Shown: positions 1 to 13,500, counted from the first letter of the stretch. The stretch is DNA of 64,000 bases from Polytrichum commune (GCA_950295325.1 OX485803.1:69083554-69147553); one strand, 5' to 3'. The notes: generated by a model not told the origin, from the letters alone. A program made the numbers and translations.

Positions 1-2565
1 ATGACCTGATATCCTCATAAATTGAGGAACAATGAAGCACTCCTATAGTGATGAAACCGTACAAAGCTTGATTGATCTGTAATTAGAATGTAAACCAAGA
101 ACAAGGAGTCCGAGGCAGATCTTCATCTTCCACTGAACCAAGCTGTTTCTCTTAATCACAAACTTGACAGTCAAGCATAACCTTGTTTGGTCGATGTTGC
201 TGCAAATTTGACTTGGCTTCCACTTTCATACGTTTCAATTACATTGCCACCAAGTGATGGCTCCTCACCCTCCCCTTTCCAGTCCTTTAGGGGTGTGAAA
301 GAACATCAAAAAAATTGTACTGAACAAACTAAAATATAAAGTATGGAAATACCCGACACGTACATAGAAGTTTCGATTCTGTAAGTGAGTGAAACCTAAC
401 TTAGTTCGAAGTTTCTCATCAAAAAAACAAAGATTTCTGCAACCAACCAGTCAACTGGGCTTGACTTAAAAGGTGTATTCTTCGAACAGAAAGCAGGTAC
501 TGTTCTCCAAACTTGGTATCATCAGTCCGGGATTGAGCAAGCTTTTCAAAAAGGTCATGCAGGCTGATAAAGCTGTCTGCAGGAATTCATGTGCAGGAAG
601 AGTTGGACTGTATCACATTTCTGTGATAGGTACCACATATAAAAAATTATAATCAGGTTTTTGCATTTCTAAATATCACACACGGGAAGATCACTTAGTG
701 CATTTTAAAAATGACGTGCGGCATAATATAGAGAGGATTAAAATCATTTGAAATAAAAATTATAAAGGAATTCCAAATAATGAAGGGGCCATTAAATGTA
801 GACAATCCCATTATAAGTAAGTTAGATGAACATAAAACGTGGGCCATTATTTTTTTGTAAAATTAATATAGGGGTTGAAGATAAGGATCCTAGAAGGTAT
901 GTTTAGTATGGTATGTAAATGGGTTTAGGACTCACGGGGATGGATGATAATTGGGATTTCTGTTTGTCAAAAAATGGATGAAATTGGGGTCGTCTTCCCC
1001 ACGCTTTTATTACTTAAAAGGAATATAGAGTACAAAAAATTGCAGTGACTTGGACAATATAAGTAATGGAAGGATGCAAACAAATGGGCCATTTTTGAAA
1101 TTTAAGTAATTATAGGGAGGCTTTAATTCAGCCCTTGAAGGTAAATAGCCCCAAAACAAAAAAAACCCCAGCCGCACGTGGTGCACAAAAATGCCTTAGA
1201 GTGATCTACCCGTGATACCACAGTATGCTACCATGCAAGAATCCAGAGAGAATTACCCTAGTATCAATATGGTATAGGTCAACTTGGTATTAGGATCGTA
1301 TTGAGGCAAATATTAGCTACGTTGATTTTGTGCAGTCAGATTGACCTCGTGAAAAGGTGAACTCTCTACATATCTCGGGTCAAACCACAGTCAAAAATAT
1401 TTTTGCATATTTTGTTACTACGGTACTAAATAATGTGGAATACTAAATAATGCTACTAGGGGCATTCACTGTTGGGGTACTACTTTTGGGTGTCTAATGG
1501 TTAAAGGACTAAATTGGACAACTTTACATAGTTGGTGTGCTTAGATTTGTATTTTGGAGCATATTTTGGATCATGCCTACATTTAATATTCCATATTGAG
1601 TACACCGACAAAGTTAATTTGCAAGGAATAGGGTTATCTAAGATATCATTTTGATTCCTTAACGGACATCCATGGGTGTTGTCAAAATTGTTGACCTTAG
1701 GATCAAGGAATGAAAAGGACAACAAAAATTAATTGAAATGATCCCGATTTTTTCCCTCACAATTATTGTTCAATTGTGTACCAATAGAATTAAAAATGTA
1801 TTGCATACCAATTGTATAGCTTTACATATGACACCAAACATGGCCAACAATACACAATAACATGGCTACATGAAAAAGGAACGTTTATATAGTATTAGAA
1901 TTGGACATAAAAAATATATGTATGGACACATGACACTTACACCAAGGTACTAGGATGGAAAACATGAAATAATTCACCTCCGATGTACACTTCAATAATG
2001 AAATTGCTATTGATGTGGCCCAAACAAGTCATATGACCTCTTTACAAGTCCTATGACCTATCTACTCATTTCATAAAGGATTAATCTATTATTGGTGATT
2101 CTTTAATATTAAATAATATATTTCTTGATAAGTTTTATGACCTATCTACTTATTTAATTTAAAATTTATTGATCAAATAATAGTAAATCATAATAAATGC
2201 CCAGATCCAATGCAACATAGTCCTTAATTCCTTTGTCCCAAAAGTAGTACCCCAATCGTGAATGGCCCCTACTATAGTATTCAAAATAATAGTGTGGAAT
2301 GTCGGTAAATTAGCGTACGTCAACTTAATTGCACATATCAATGTAAGATATACAAAGTACTTATACCCACCAAGTGTCAATATTTGACTAGTATAAGATT
2401 ATAATACCAGTTGGGTAATTCTTTTGAAATTGTGTATTGATGTCATGCATTTGTCTATATATCAGTCAGACATTGGAAAGAACCAATAGGGATTCGTGAA
2501 CCATTTGAACAATGCCACACAACATCCACCTTGTAAAGGATCAACCAATGTGGTGCCAACATATA
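1..2565. other. AT-rich intergenic DNA, no confident gene
   Basis: Apart from two possible minus-strand exons in the first 600 bases, I see no gene here. The sequence is AT-rich, its open frames are short and lack recognisable motifs, and no tRNA-like fold was noticed. It is probably decayed transposon sequence. Confidence 0.5.
171..576 (-). CDS. Possible terminal exons of an unrecognised minus-strand gene
   Basis: Two stretches read like real protein on the minus strand. The first is 576-501: it follows a good acceptor (ttcctgcag) and reads SFISLHDLFEKLAQSRTDD. The second is 284-171: it follows a pyrimidine-rich tract ending in AG and reads DWKGEGEEPSLGGNVIETY, then runs on for 18 residues to a stop. 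The composition is protein-like, with charged residues and no low complexity. I do not recognise the family. The donor I can see for the first exon is not in phase with the second, so an exon may be missing or this is a decayed or captured gene end. No further upstream exon was found between 600 and 2500. Confidence 0.25.
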
Positions 2566-2787
2566 CCATGGGCTAATCGTTGGCAGAGGAGGACTCCCTC
2601 TTGATAAGGAAAGTGTATCTCTTTCCAAATTTTATTGTTACCAATAAGGATTTTTTTTTCCCACTCATAGTACACATAGTGAATGTATTGTACTGTAGTT
2701 TCACCCGTGCATACAAGAAAAAAACTCTTATCAAAATGGAAACTCTCCCATTGGTGGGAGCCACGCGTTGGTCCTAGTGTGGGCATG
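2566..2787. mobile_element. Long-TIR MITE, 'GCCCACAC' family, short copy
   Basis: The two ends are imperfect inverted repeats of about 60 bp. The right end, read on minus, is CATGCCCACACTAGGACCAA, continuing to a CTTGATAAG block that also appears in the left end. The interior (around 2625-2700) matches the right arm of the longer copy at 7388-8062. This copy is therefore an internal-deletion derivative of the same family. No coding capacity. Confidence 0.6.
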
Positions 2788-2992
2788 ATAATAGGTACTA
2801 CAACCTCATCTTCCCGAAAGGAATTTTACTATATTTTTCCCTATGTTGATGATTCAGACACTCATCATACGTTCCCTTTTCCAAAGCCCAAAAAAAAAAT
2901 CCCATCATTGCACATCGAGTGGACTTCCTTCCTAACATAGATTCACACTCAACTCCAGCTCCCTTATTCTTTTTGTGGACAATACAAACATA

Positions 2993-3420
2993 CACCGCTT
3001 ATGGTATTTAGTGTCACGTACACTATTTGCGAAGTACCTAAACTAGATTCCTCAAGGTCTCAAAGTGTCATGCCTGTCAATTGCACAAACGAGTCCATAT
3101 GCCAACATAAGTAACTTCTTCAAGTGAAAAATATCTTCATTATGACATTTGGAGTATTGCATTGGGACATGTTAGATGACAGTCTTGCATTTTAGTATGC
3201 AAGGGGAAGATATTTTTGAGCTTACTAACGGCAAGTGTCATGCATTTACATGTTAATATGCAAAGGGAAGATGTTCTTGAGCATACTAATGGCAAGTGTC
3301 ATTTGCATACACTTTAGTCAAGTTGTAGACATTGTGGAACATAGACATTGGGTTTCAAGTGCACTTACTAATATCTTAGCATGAGTATATTCAATAGTGC
3401 ACTCGAAACCTTGGGTTTGA
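2993..3420 (+). mobile_element. TA-flanked element, 0.5 kb family, 3'-truncated copy
   Basis: It starts after a TA with CACCGCTTATGGTATTTAGTG and continues GTCACGTACACTATTTGC, as in the copy at 22881. Inside, a unit containing TATGCAAGGGGAAGAT and TACTAA.GGCAAGTGTCAT is repeated twice. Similarity to the full copy ends near 3420, so the right terminus is missing. Confidence 0.6.
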
Positions 3421-3682
3421 TCTTGCTTTGAGAAAACTTTATGTTAAGAGCTCAATAGCTTGTTGTGTAAGCTTTTCTAAGCCTACTTTGAAAGTTAGGT
3501 GGAACTTTTGGGACCTCCTCTTTTCACCTCTCAAACGTTGAGAGAATTTTAAAGGCTAAAATAGGGTAAGCACATGGGGCCCATTGTCTAAAATTGTGGA
3601 TCGACCTATGGAAGGCTAGCTTGGCCCACCCGTTCTAGTAGAACAAGCTAAAAAACCAGCTTCTAATAGCTTGACAACACTC

Positions 3683-3800
3683 TATGTGTATGGTAATTTA
3701 AGCATTAAGAGAACTTGGGTGACTTTGTGTTAATTCTCATAAACTCAAGGTTTGGGACTCAATCCATGGTTTTATCAGCTTTACTTTACAACTAACTCTA
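3683..3800 (+). repeat. Dispersed repeat, partner of 38448-38560
   Basis: About 115 bp containing GTATGGTAATTTAAGCA and TTCTCATAAACTCAA recur in inverted orientation at 38448-38560. No ends or coding potential are visible, so the repeat class is unknown. Confidence 0.55.
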
Positions 3801-3849
3801 CAAGTTTTCCCAATTAGTGAGGGAGGGCTAATAATCCGTGTGCGAAATT

Positions 3850-4200
3850 ACTAAAGGCAACACTAATTTCTTTACGCTATGAAATTAGTGCCACTGAAAG
3901 ATATAAGAAGCATTGTTCATCCCGGCACTATTCAATTAAAATAATACACAAGACTATCCACAAATGTACCAGTAGTATACATCTTGGCACTATTCACTTT
4001 TGCATATACTTTTTTATTCACTCTACAAACACCTTAGAGCTCCGCATTAATTTTCTTGAAATGTATGATAAATGAACATGTATTCATAAATTTAGTATTA
4101 GTCGGTAAAAAGTTTAGCCCTTAGTAATTTTGAGATTTGACAAAATAGTGTGTGTTTCAAGAATTAATACCACACGCACCAACTGGGATAATCAATGTAC
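3850..4200 (+). repeat. Dispersed repeat, related to 22060-22430; provides an empty site
   Basis: It shares TTTCTTTACGC.ATGAA, GAGATTTGACAAAATA and the block ATTAATACCACACGCACC with the region 22060-22430. At that last block the 22 kb copy carries a 146 bp insertion flanked by TA, while this copy has only one TA. This sequence therefore acts as the pre-insertion allele. Confidence 0.6.
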
Positions 4201-4414
4201 CTTATCAATGAGTAAATTTGAAGTATTATTAAAAACATTCAAGTAAGAAATGGACTTTTTGGAAGTCCATAATAAGTTACTTAATATCACAACATTTGTA
4301 GGTTTATCAAAAATCTATGTGCATCATTGTCCATATGGACACGAGATGTGCTTCAATCATGCAACTAAAGTACATACATTAAAAACCAACATTTGACCTA
4401 AACCCAACCCTATG

Positions 4415-4446
<32 letters not shown>

Positions 4447-6426
4447 CACCTAAGCAATGGGTAGTACCTGATCAGTGAGTATGTATGAAATAATTTTAAA
4501 ATATTCAAGTAAAAAAATGGACTTATTGGAAGTCCAAATCAAGTTAGTTATGATGGCATTGTGGGTAAATCAACATTCTATGTGCATCATTTGTCATATG
4601 GGCAGGTGATGTGCTTCAAGCATGCAACTAAAGTACGTACACCTAAACCAACATTGGACCTAAACCCAACACTATGTACTATGATATAATTTATTGGGCT
4701 TCAAATGTATGAGATTGGTACATAATGTTGGTTTTGGGTATACATACCTTAGGTTTGTACATGCAGTTGTTTTAAACAAGATAAAAGAGACCTTCAACGT
4801 TTCAATAGTGACATGCATGTCCATTCACCAACTCTTGTCCCGCATGGAATTGAGAAGGCGACTCATTCATCAATTGTATCCATGGCTCCAAATACACATT
4901 ATCATGGATTTCCATACCTACTATTCAACTTTTTAAAGAAAAAGTTGAGCATGCAAAAACATGTATTATCACTTAGTTCTATATTCTCCAAAAACAATCC
5001 CTACCTAATTTGAATATCAATTGATGAATATTAGCAAAGACTCTTGTTATGGAATGTCACCTATACCATGTTTGTGTACCAACACATGTATACACTTGCA
5101 TTCAAACTTATGTGCATGAATACATGTTTGAGTACACAATATGAGTATCCAAGCAAAAGAAACGAAACGAAAATAAACTTATCATATGTGTTTTGACTTA
5201 TATGTACATGTGTGAAAGGTAAGGGTGAGTGAGTCACGTATTCCCACCATCAACAGTGATAGGACACTCAAAAGTCCAAACTATTGGTGACCAAAAATGT
5301 CAACAATAATTGAGCTTATATTTTCTACCACACCACACTCGTAGATCACCCCATGTTTGTCTTAGAGTGTAGGTAGTTGGACCAAGGAAAGGAGTGGTCA
5401 CTAAATTCCACTGAGCGACCGAAACGTGCTATGAAAATTTTCTCCTTCCGAACTTACATCGAATGTGTTCCCCTTGTGTTGTTCACATCTTGCTCAATCC
5501 TTATTCAATGTAAATCGAGCTCGATCTTTTGGCTAAACTTGATTTTCTCCCGTGATTCATGTTAAATATATCTAGTGTTGCATTTTTTAATTCTAGAGGT
5601 CAGAGGCGGCATTATGAAATACATTCTAAAATGTTTCAAAACATTTTGAATGCTTTTTAATCATTGAAAATCATCGAAGACATCAATCCGTGAGGTCCTT
5701 GGTAAATCATTGTTGAAAACATTCCCCTCTTTCAAGATCAATTTTTTGAGCTTTTCTTTGTCCAAGTATCGATTCAAGGTTGCGCATGGATTGTCCCCCG
5801 ATGCAAAATCCGTATTCTGGTATTCGTCAGTTCGTGTGGTAGGGCTTAGGGCTCAGGCACTGCCATTGAGTTTGAATATACTAATGTTATATGGTAATAT
5901 GGAATAATTGGCAGAGTTGCATGTGTCTATATTTGCCCTATTGGCCAAGACCGACTGTAGTAGTGAATTTATAATTTTAAAAAACATTAAAAAATGCCTC
6001 AAACTTTGCCGAGTATTTCAAAATGCATATTTTTAAATAAATTAAGAATAGATGCACCCCTATATATATATATATATATATATATCCCATGAAGTTACAA
6101 CTTCAGACTCAAACTTTGCCTATTGTAACCAAGGGCTGAGTCCTTGAAATACATAGTACTTGAGTTCAAATTTGAAATGTGTACACTGATGATCCCAATT
6201 AGTGTGTGGTATTGTTCCTAAGTAAGACATTATTACGTGGTGGAATAACGCCTTACCCAATATTTCAATTTGTACTAATGAAAGCTCAATAGGTTGTTTG
6301 GACATTATAGAACATAGATGACTTTGCTTGGCAAAATATTACAGTCTCGTTGAACAATTATAGTAGTAGTACGTAACTCTGCATAATAACACACACTAAT
6401 TGGGACAATCAATGTAGTTGCTATTG

Positions 6427-6519
6427 AGATTGGGCGAACCAACTCATACACTCCTTCCTTGTTGAATGCCTAGACCTTTGCCTCCAAAGAACCAATGTAT
6501 GGGTTGGTTCGCCCCAGCC
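6427..6519. mobile_element. Hairpin MITE with 9 bp target duplication
   Basis: This 93 bp element is almost entirely a hairpin. GGGCGAACCAACTCATACAC on one side pairs with GGGTTGGTTCGCCC on the other, around a loop containing CCTTTGCCTCC. It is flanked by the exact direct repeat TTGCTATTG (6418-6426 and 6520-6528). A second copy at 31302-31395 is also flanked by its own 8-9 bp repeat. An 8-9 bp duplication fits Mutator- or hAT-type mobilisation. Confidence 0.75.
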
Positions 6520-7387
6520 TTGCTATTGGGAACTTGTTTCCAACATAGGGAACCAATAGGTTGTAACACAGGGCGCTAGGTACTAATTGAGGGGGAAGCA
6601 TCTATCCACGCCCTTGGTCACCAATGATGATGGTTGCAAAGGATTGCCAACTTGGAAAGTGGACAAGCAATGATACCCCGACCAACCTTGTTCATGTTTC
6701 CATATTTGTAAAGTTGACATGCCGGTCACCATTAGAATGAAGGAGCATTTATATGATATCCACATTATGAATGAAAACACTTATATCCATCTTGCGGTAC
6801 TATCTTTTAATATTCCTTGTTCATGAATAAACTTTTTCTTATCCACTAAGTTCAATTTGGACCTTGACTTGCACCATATTATTATTATTATTATTATTTG
6901 CAAGGATGGTGTGCCTAATTCAGTTATTTATCTTCATTGGACACTTATATTTGAGTGTTATGTGGTTAGGTGAGACTCCAAGAATGGATACCAAAAAGAC
7001 GCGTGTTTAAAGAGATTGTAGTACATGCTCAAATTATGATAACCGTTCGAGGCCTAATAGTAAACATAGTGGGGGGGGGGGGGGAGGGACTTGTATGACC
7101 ATTAAATAAGGACATGTATCTTCTCTTTAATAATGAATAAGATATTCATATGAACTCTGAGAATTTTGAGGAAAGTGGCTATGGTCTCAATTTGGATTTG
7201 CTAACCATCTCGTACTATCTCGTCACATGTTTTGTAGATTCCTAGGAAAAGTGGGCTAGTCAGAAGAAGAAGAAAAAAACACCCATTTAGAAGCCATCTA
7301 CCTTACATGCTTCCATTTTTAGCTAGTTGTGTCAAAAATGACTTTTGTAAAATAAGCTCATTCATCACAAGATGCTCATTGCTTATA
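6520..7387. other. Intergenic, no gene
   Basis: No gene recognised. The stretch holds an (ATT)n microsatellite near 6880-6899 and a run of 14 G at 7071-7084. A fragment around 7195-7310, with GGATTTGCTAACCATC, recurs in the intron of fucosyltransferase A near 13210. Confidence 0.5.
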
Positions 7388-8062
7388 CCATGTCCACATA
7401 AGGACTAGCAACTGACCCACAAACCAATGGGAGGGTTTCCATCTTGATAAGAGTTATTCTCTTGTATGCAAAAGAGCAAGCCCAATCGTTCTTGAATTTG
7501 CATTTGCATCCCGGAGTGAAAAGTGGCCTCCGTCCAAGATGCAGATGCAGACCCAAGCAAAACTGCCACTCATCTTGTTCATCTGGAACTAGTAATTTTC
7601 TTGAAGTCTCAAACCTCAACCGATTGTTTCTCAAACACATCCGGTTCATGCATATTTGCCTATCATACACTAGGAAGGTGAACTATCGACTCATTTCTTT
7701 TTGAAAGCTACAATAATATTACTTGTCCTTAGTGATAGAAGGCTCCTTGCATATCTCGACATTATGCAAGGAGTTCAACAATTCTTATATTAAATCTCAT
7801 CCAATTTGAAATTATACATCGGTGAGTGGGCCACTTCCCTGCATCCGCATATGCATTGCGGATGTAAAAGTGCATATGCAAATGCAAGGTGAGTGGCCTT
7901 GCCTTAACAAAACTGTAGTACATTATATTCAATGAGGATACTGTGAGTAAGACAAAACAAATCCGTACTGGTAACAGTAAAATTTGGAAGAGAAGCACCT
8001 CCTCATCAAGATGGAATCCTTGTACTACCTAGGACCAACGATTGGCCCGTGTGTGGGCATGG
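7388..8062. mobile_element. Long-TIR MITE, 'GCCCACAC' family, long copy
   Basis: The terminal inverted repeats share CATG(C/T)CCACA, a GGAC block and TTCCATCTTGAT(A/G)AG across about 70 bp. There are further inner inverted repeats around 7495-7540 and 7820-7910 (GCATTTGCAT, GTGGCC). The outside flanks ATTGCTTA and ATTGCATTA are a possible but imperfect target duplication. Long TIRs of this kind suggest a non-autonomous Mutator-like element. No transposase is present. Confidence 0.6.
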
Positions 8063-10523
8063 CATTGCATTAGAGACTTGAGAGGCACGGACTGGCTTAA
8101 CCACAAGCTTGTAAAAGTTAGAATTTACGTTTTTGGACGGACCCGGTTCATTATAACCTAGGACGATTGTTCATGGCGACCAACCCGAGCTTTCTTCTTC
8201 TTCTTCTTCTTCTTCTTCTTCTCCCCACATGTCCTCCTATCCTAGTTGTTGGGAAACCACCAGCCTTTTCTCAAAAGCTTTTGAGTCAGTCAATATCGCA
8301 CGAAAAGAAATACCACACCCTCTCGAAAGCTTTTATTACACTAATAAGCGCAGTGGGCGTGGTGGTGGGGCTCACCGCGCCCATCCCCTTTCCAGGATCC
8401 AGCGGCGCGGCTTCCTCGCGCGGTGTCGCTGCCTATCGACCTCCCGCAGCGTTCAAGCTTGGCAGCAGCGATTTAATTGCATCCAGAAAGAAAAATGCAC
8501 ACACGTAATCCAAAACACGGAAAAATGAAAACCAACGCTGCTCCCTTGCCGCATGCGCTGGACAAAATTTACAATTCGCGCTTGGGTTGACTCATCGCAC
8601 CATGCGTCGTCCCGGCAGAGTCCAAAAGGGTGGAGGGGAACTTCGTGCCAGAAAAAAGGTTCGTGAATCGTTCAGTTTTTTGGGCGGAATTGTTGAGGCA
8701 TGCGGTTGAGAGAGTTTTGCGACTGCAGGGAGGAATGGGTGTGGGTGTGGTGTGGATCGGGGCTTCGAAATTCATGCAGCGTAGCAGCAGCAGGGGTGTC
8801 GGTTTTGGTGTCAGGTGAGAACTGGTGGAGGATGATGATGATGATGGTGTGATGGATTGCAGGGTGTAGGTTGGCGCGCAGGCGAAAGTGCGGTTGCCAC
8901 TGACAAAAGAATTGGGCAAAAATATGGGGGTTCGCATATGCTGTCCCTGGGTTATGATTCCCACGTGAATTCACTGAGAACCAATGAGTGTGATCCTGTT
9001 TCTAAAGGTGACCGTCACGGCAGTCTGCTCTCATTGTTTGACATCGGCCACTGGTTGTTGTAATTTGGACTTCCTTCACCGATTTTGTGATGTGGGATTT
9101 AAATTTCATCTGTTTGGCACGAGTGAGTCACAGTAGAGTCATCCTTTTTGAGAGATGAATTTGAGAATTTGTTCTTTTTTTCTAATGTGCGGCGTACTCA
9201 AAAGTTGTGTCGCTCTTGCGGATTTGAATTCGGTGTTGATGTTGTGATACAAAGTTCCTGAGCGGCTGCCTGCTCCAATGTCGACGGGTAGGTTCCCCCC
9301 TTCTTGAATCACGAGTTTGTACAACGTTGGTGATATTGACTTCTGGGTTTATCTTGGGTTTTGTTGCCTAGCCTCTCGGAAGAAATTAGCAGCAGTTTTT
9401 ATAGAGAATAACTGTTTTTGGACGCTCACAAGCTAAGGGAGCGCTTAGGGATAACCACATACTTCTCGCTTTTTGAAAAAGAATCTCTTCTCTCTTCTTG
9501 ATTCCTAGGAAATTCAAAATCAGGGTATGAAACCCACATGACAGATTTGCGTCCTTCTTTCAATTCATAGTGGTCACCTGTCAATTTTCCTTGGCGCGCT
9601 AGATGAATTCGGAGTATTTTCGAATCTCAGGGTTTATTTGCCTCCCTGTTGTTGATAGATAGGACCTCAATTCGCAACATCATGTCCGTCATAGATGGGT
9701 TTCTTGGTTTAAGTTGTGAGTTCTCCCTGCCTGCCTTCAATTCTGACATTCAAGTCCTTCTGCGTCAGAAGAAGCGGTACGAGATTGTAGTCCTAGGATC
9801 GAAATCAAGATACTTAGCGGACGGAAAGTCAGATTTCTTCATTTTGTTGAAATTAAGAATGACAATCGTTTATCATTCTTGCTCCAAATCGACTCCACAG
9901 CTCTTCCGAGAATTTTAGAGTTCGCCAACGACCGTTACAGGAATTCTTCTGGTTTTGATTTGCATCAGGGCAGCTGGTTCGAGGTAGTCATTGAGATTCA
10001 GGGAAGTTTTTGAGAACTAATACTTGCTAATTCTTACTGGAATTTGACAGGCAGCTGGCCACATCGTGAGGAGGACCTATTAGTCTAGCTTTGCTTCAGA
10101 ATTCACTCTGCAAATTTATGCGACTCAGTTTAGGCTCAAAATTGTTGAGAACGACATTGGATTCTAGGGAATGAATTCAGTTCTCCATGCTCCGTAACTG
10201 TGAAGCGTGAAGGATATCTTGAGGCTTCTATTTGAGGATTTTGGTCGCCGTGCTTTTGGTGACATCTGAAATTCACATGAGGCATGAACAAAGAGCATTT
10301 GTTCGGTGGCTGCATCATTTTTCTGTGCAAGACTTCTGGTTCATAACAAGGATTCCAATCGACCGACTCTATTGCAATTATTTGTTTCTGCAACGACGGA
10401 GACTCTTGCAGCCTTCAGTTGTGATTTCGTCCAACATGTGGGGCTGGAGTCGACTTGAACACATATGACTCTGCATTTAGACTCGGTGCAGTTGCAGAAA
10501 CGCATCAAGATCATTCGAACCAT
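8063..10523 (+). promoter_or_regulatory. Probable promoter and long 5' leader of fucosyltransferase A
   Basis: From about 8350 the composition becomes GC-richer and free of MITEs, unlike the desert upstream, which suggests promoter and transcribed leader. A (CTT)n microsatellite lies at 8193-8222 and a GAT repeat near 8830-8846. A short upstream frame, MWGWSRLEHI, runs from 10436 to 10468 just before the main ATG. I cannot place the transcription start or prove a leader intron. Confidence 0.35.
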
Positions 10524-13500
10524 ATGACATTCGTACGAATGCAGAAGGCCAAACTGAAGCTGAAGTGTTACCAGGGGAACATGTTGACCCGGACGATAGT
10601 CTGCCTCATGACGGTCGCGATGTGCATTCTAGGGTTAAGGCTTCTTCTAGCGGTTCCCAGGCCCAGGCACATTCAACCTGAAGAAGAGCGGTATGACCGA
10701 CCTGCCCCAGATGTCCAATACCTCGACCACCCGATGCCGCTCAAGAATGAGATGCCCTCCAACACCGCAGAACTCATCCAAAAGCTTCAGTCTGCAACAA
10801 AGAGAGCCGCTCGCCACAATGCAGGTGCTGCAGCATTTACTTCGTCAATGAAATCCAGGTGGCATGCGAAGTACCCGTGCCGCAGCAGACACGAGATCCA
10901 TGCCTTATATGCACTTCGGAAGATCACCAAGGATGTTCCCATGAACCCTAAGTGGAAGTTGGTCTTTGGAGCCTACGAAACGCTCCACCGCACCTGTGTG
11001 CTCCAAATGGGGAACGTCACCGAGTTTTTCCTCGCCAGGAAACACATCGATGGTTGCAAGTTCGTCATTGCTGGAGTGCATCCCGGTGCAGGCCTCGGCA
11101 ACAAAGTGTTGTCCATTTCTTCGGCATTGTTGTATTCCGTGTTGACGCAGCGAGTCCTTCTTGTGCCGCATGCTACCTCCGTTCCTGGTGTTTTCTGTGA
11201 GCCTTTTGAAGGCTCAACTTGGGAAGTCGACCCTCATCAGGTACTTCCTTCACATTACACCAAAGCTCATCACTCAAACTCTGCAACCTCTTCTTGCATC
11301 CAACCAAACTCCACTAGGTATCTAGATTGTCAACCTTGAATGATCTAAATTCCACCACACTAGTTTGGGCCCTTCCGTCCCAGTCCATTGTCTAGACAGT
11401 CCTCTCAACATGCCGACGTTGATGATCAATTGTTTTGGAACTTTGGAACAACGACTGCAAAGGTTTGGCAAATCGATTTTGTTGATGCTTTGGTCTTCGA
11501 GTGAATATGAGGAGGCACATTGTCACCCTGTAATTCATAACTATGTCATGGTCTCATCACTATGTGGTAATGATAACATGCACCAAAGACCTACTTTTGT
11601 CAGTACTACATCTTAGAGGGTTGGGGTGCTGATTACAACCTATGGCATGGCTCCTTTGCATCCATTATCTAGTTTATAATGTCCCTAATTAGATAAATAC
11701 TTCACATTTGCCATAGCTTACTTGACTACGCAATCTTTTGCATCTAACCAAACTCTACGAGGTTTCTAGATTGTCAACCTAGATTGTACTAGATAATTCA
11801 ACAAAGAGGAATAGGATTTTCAGTGAGACAAATTGGTCTGAGATCAACCCTCATCAAGTACTTCACATTCAACACACTTGATTGTGTTCTATCTAGACTG
11901 ACAACTTGAATGAACTAGATTGTATCACAAAACATCATTAAGGGGCCATCATGAAATTGTGAGGGCCTTTGAAAGATATTTAAAGGTTGAAGCATGGATG
12001 CTTGAAATTGAATTTTTTGTGGTCATGGGCCTTCAAGTGTAGTTTAAGGACATATGTGATGAGGATTCTCAACCAAATGTTATTGCAATACCATCTTGAA
12101 GTTCATGTGGGCTCATCCACACAAGAAGTTATTATAAATCAAAGGTTGTGAGTTTTCGAAGTGTTATGGCCTCTTGAATTTGTGTTGTTTCCATCTCTTT
12201 GAGGCGGGCTTGACACAAAATCCAAGAGACCATGAAACATTATCCATCACATGTCATGTAGGACTCTACATAGATTTTTCATTTATTCAAACTTCTTTGG
12301 TTTCTTAGGTCTTCAAGCTCTAACGTAAAGGGAAGGGGGATGTCCTTGGCATTTTTCACTAATGAGAGATTATAGATTTCAATGGTCACTCAACCTCCTA
12401 CGTAAAGCTTCTTATCTTTATACGTTTGTCTTGGATTCAAAAACTATGGCAAAGAATAACCATCAAATTTCTACCTTAATCTATTTCCAAACGAGGGTGG
12501 GTGGATATAGGAATGATACAACTCATCAACTTAGAGCTCATCAAACACCTAGTCTATGTACATAGAAAGAGAACATTGAATTCTAGTTGAGTATTGTTCA
12601 GCAAATATCTCAACAACAAGGACTAGTAGTTTCTATGTGGATATATATTGGTTTTTTTTCATACACTAAGTAGAAAGAGAGATGAGAATTAGGTACCTGG
12701 CAGGTCATGGATTAAAAAATTCATTAAGTGTCCAAGGATGTATACGTATCACGGAATTTTGCAAAGTTGTATGTTCAAATATAAAGTGGTTGTCAATATT
12801 GGTATTGAAGGTTGTGATACTAACCAAGGTCGTAGATCCTATACCTACTCTTACTAACAATTTGCCATAGACTTTGCTATCTTTTGCACCCAACCAAATT
12901 ATACTAGATTGTCAATCTTGAATGACCCAAATTATACCATGAGTGATAACAAATAACTCGACAATGAGGTCGGTGGTTTCTTTTAAAAAATAATGGTCAT
13001 TTCAATATGGTTGCACTAGTATTGTGTGGGTATTTTTTTCTTCTTTTGTATGCCAGTGGATGTATAATGTGACTTACCATGGCCAACTCTATAGTGTGGT
13101 TCACAGTAAACGTGACAATATACACATGATAATGATATGCAACCCTAGTTAAGCCCTAGTTACATTTGTCATGTCCTAGTGATATACTCACCTCTTTCCC
13201 CTAGGGCAAGATTTGGATTTGCTAACCATCCTGCACTAATTGTGCGTTCTATATCTTAGAAGAAGTAAGTGCAGAGCTAAAAGTGTCCATTTAAGGTATG
13301 CTTACCTTATGTGCAAATATCAAGTGGTTATCAATATTGGTATTGAAGGATGTGATACCAGCTGAGGTCATCCACATACTAATTGATACGGGGGGTTAAC
13401 CTAGATACCACATGACATTGGATTGCACCCAAAAGAATCCAAGCAATGTAAGGTCCCATGTTAGCACATGAAGCATCTATTGAGTGAGTCCCGTTCTCTC

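Larger units (their letters stand above)
3421..6426. other. Intergenic repeats and microsatellites, no gene
   Basis: No gene recognised. The stretch holds an (AAT)n microsatellite at about 4418-4444, a (TA)n tract at 6061-6084 and two dispersed repeat fragments (annotated separately). Two related blocks at about 4240-4400 and 4490-4640 share 'TGGACTT.TTGGAAGTCCA' and 'TATGTGCATCAT', which is a decayed direct duplication. Confidence 0.5.

Noticed and set aside
8167..8508. 113-codon frame with a leucine-rich, signal-peptide-like start
   Set aside because: The leucines are a CTT microsatellite and the rest has no motif; it sits in the probable promoter or leader of fucosyltransferase A.
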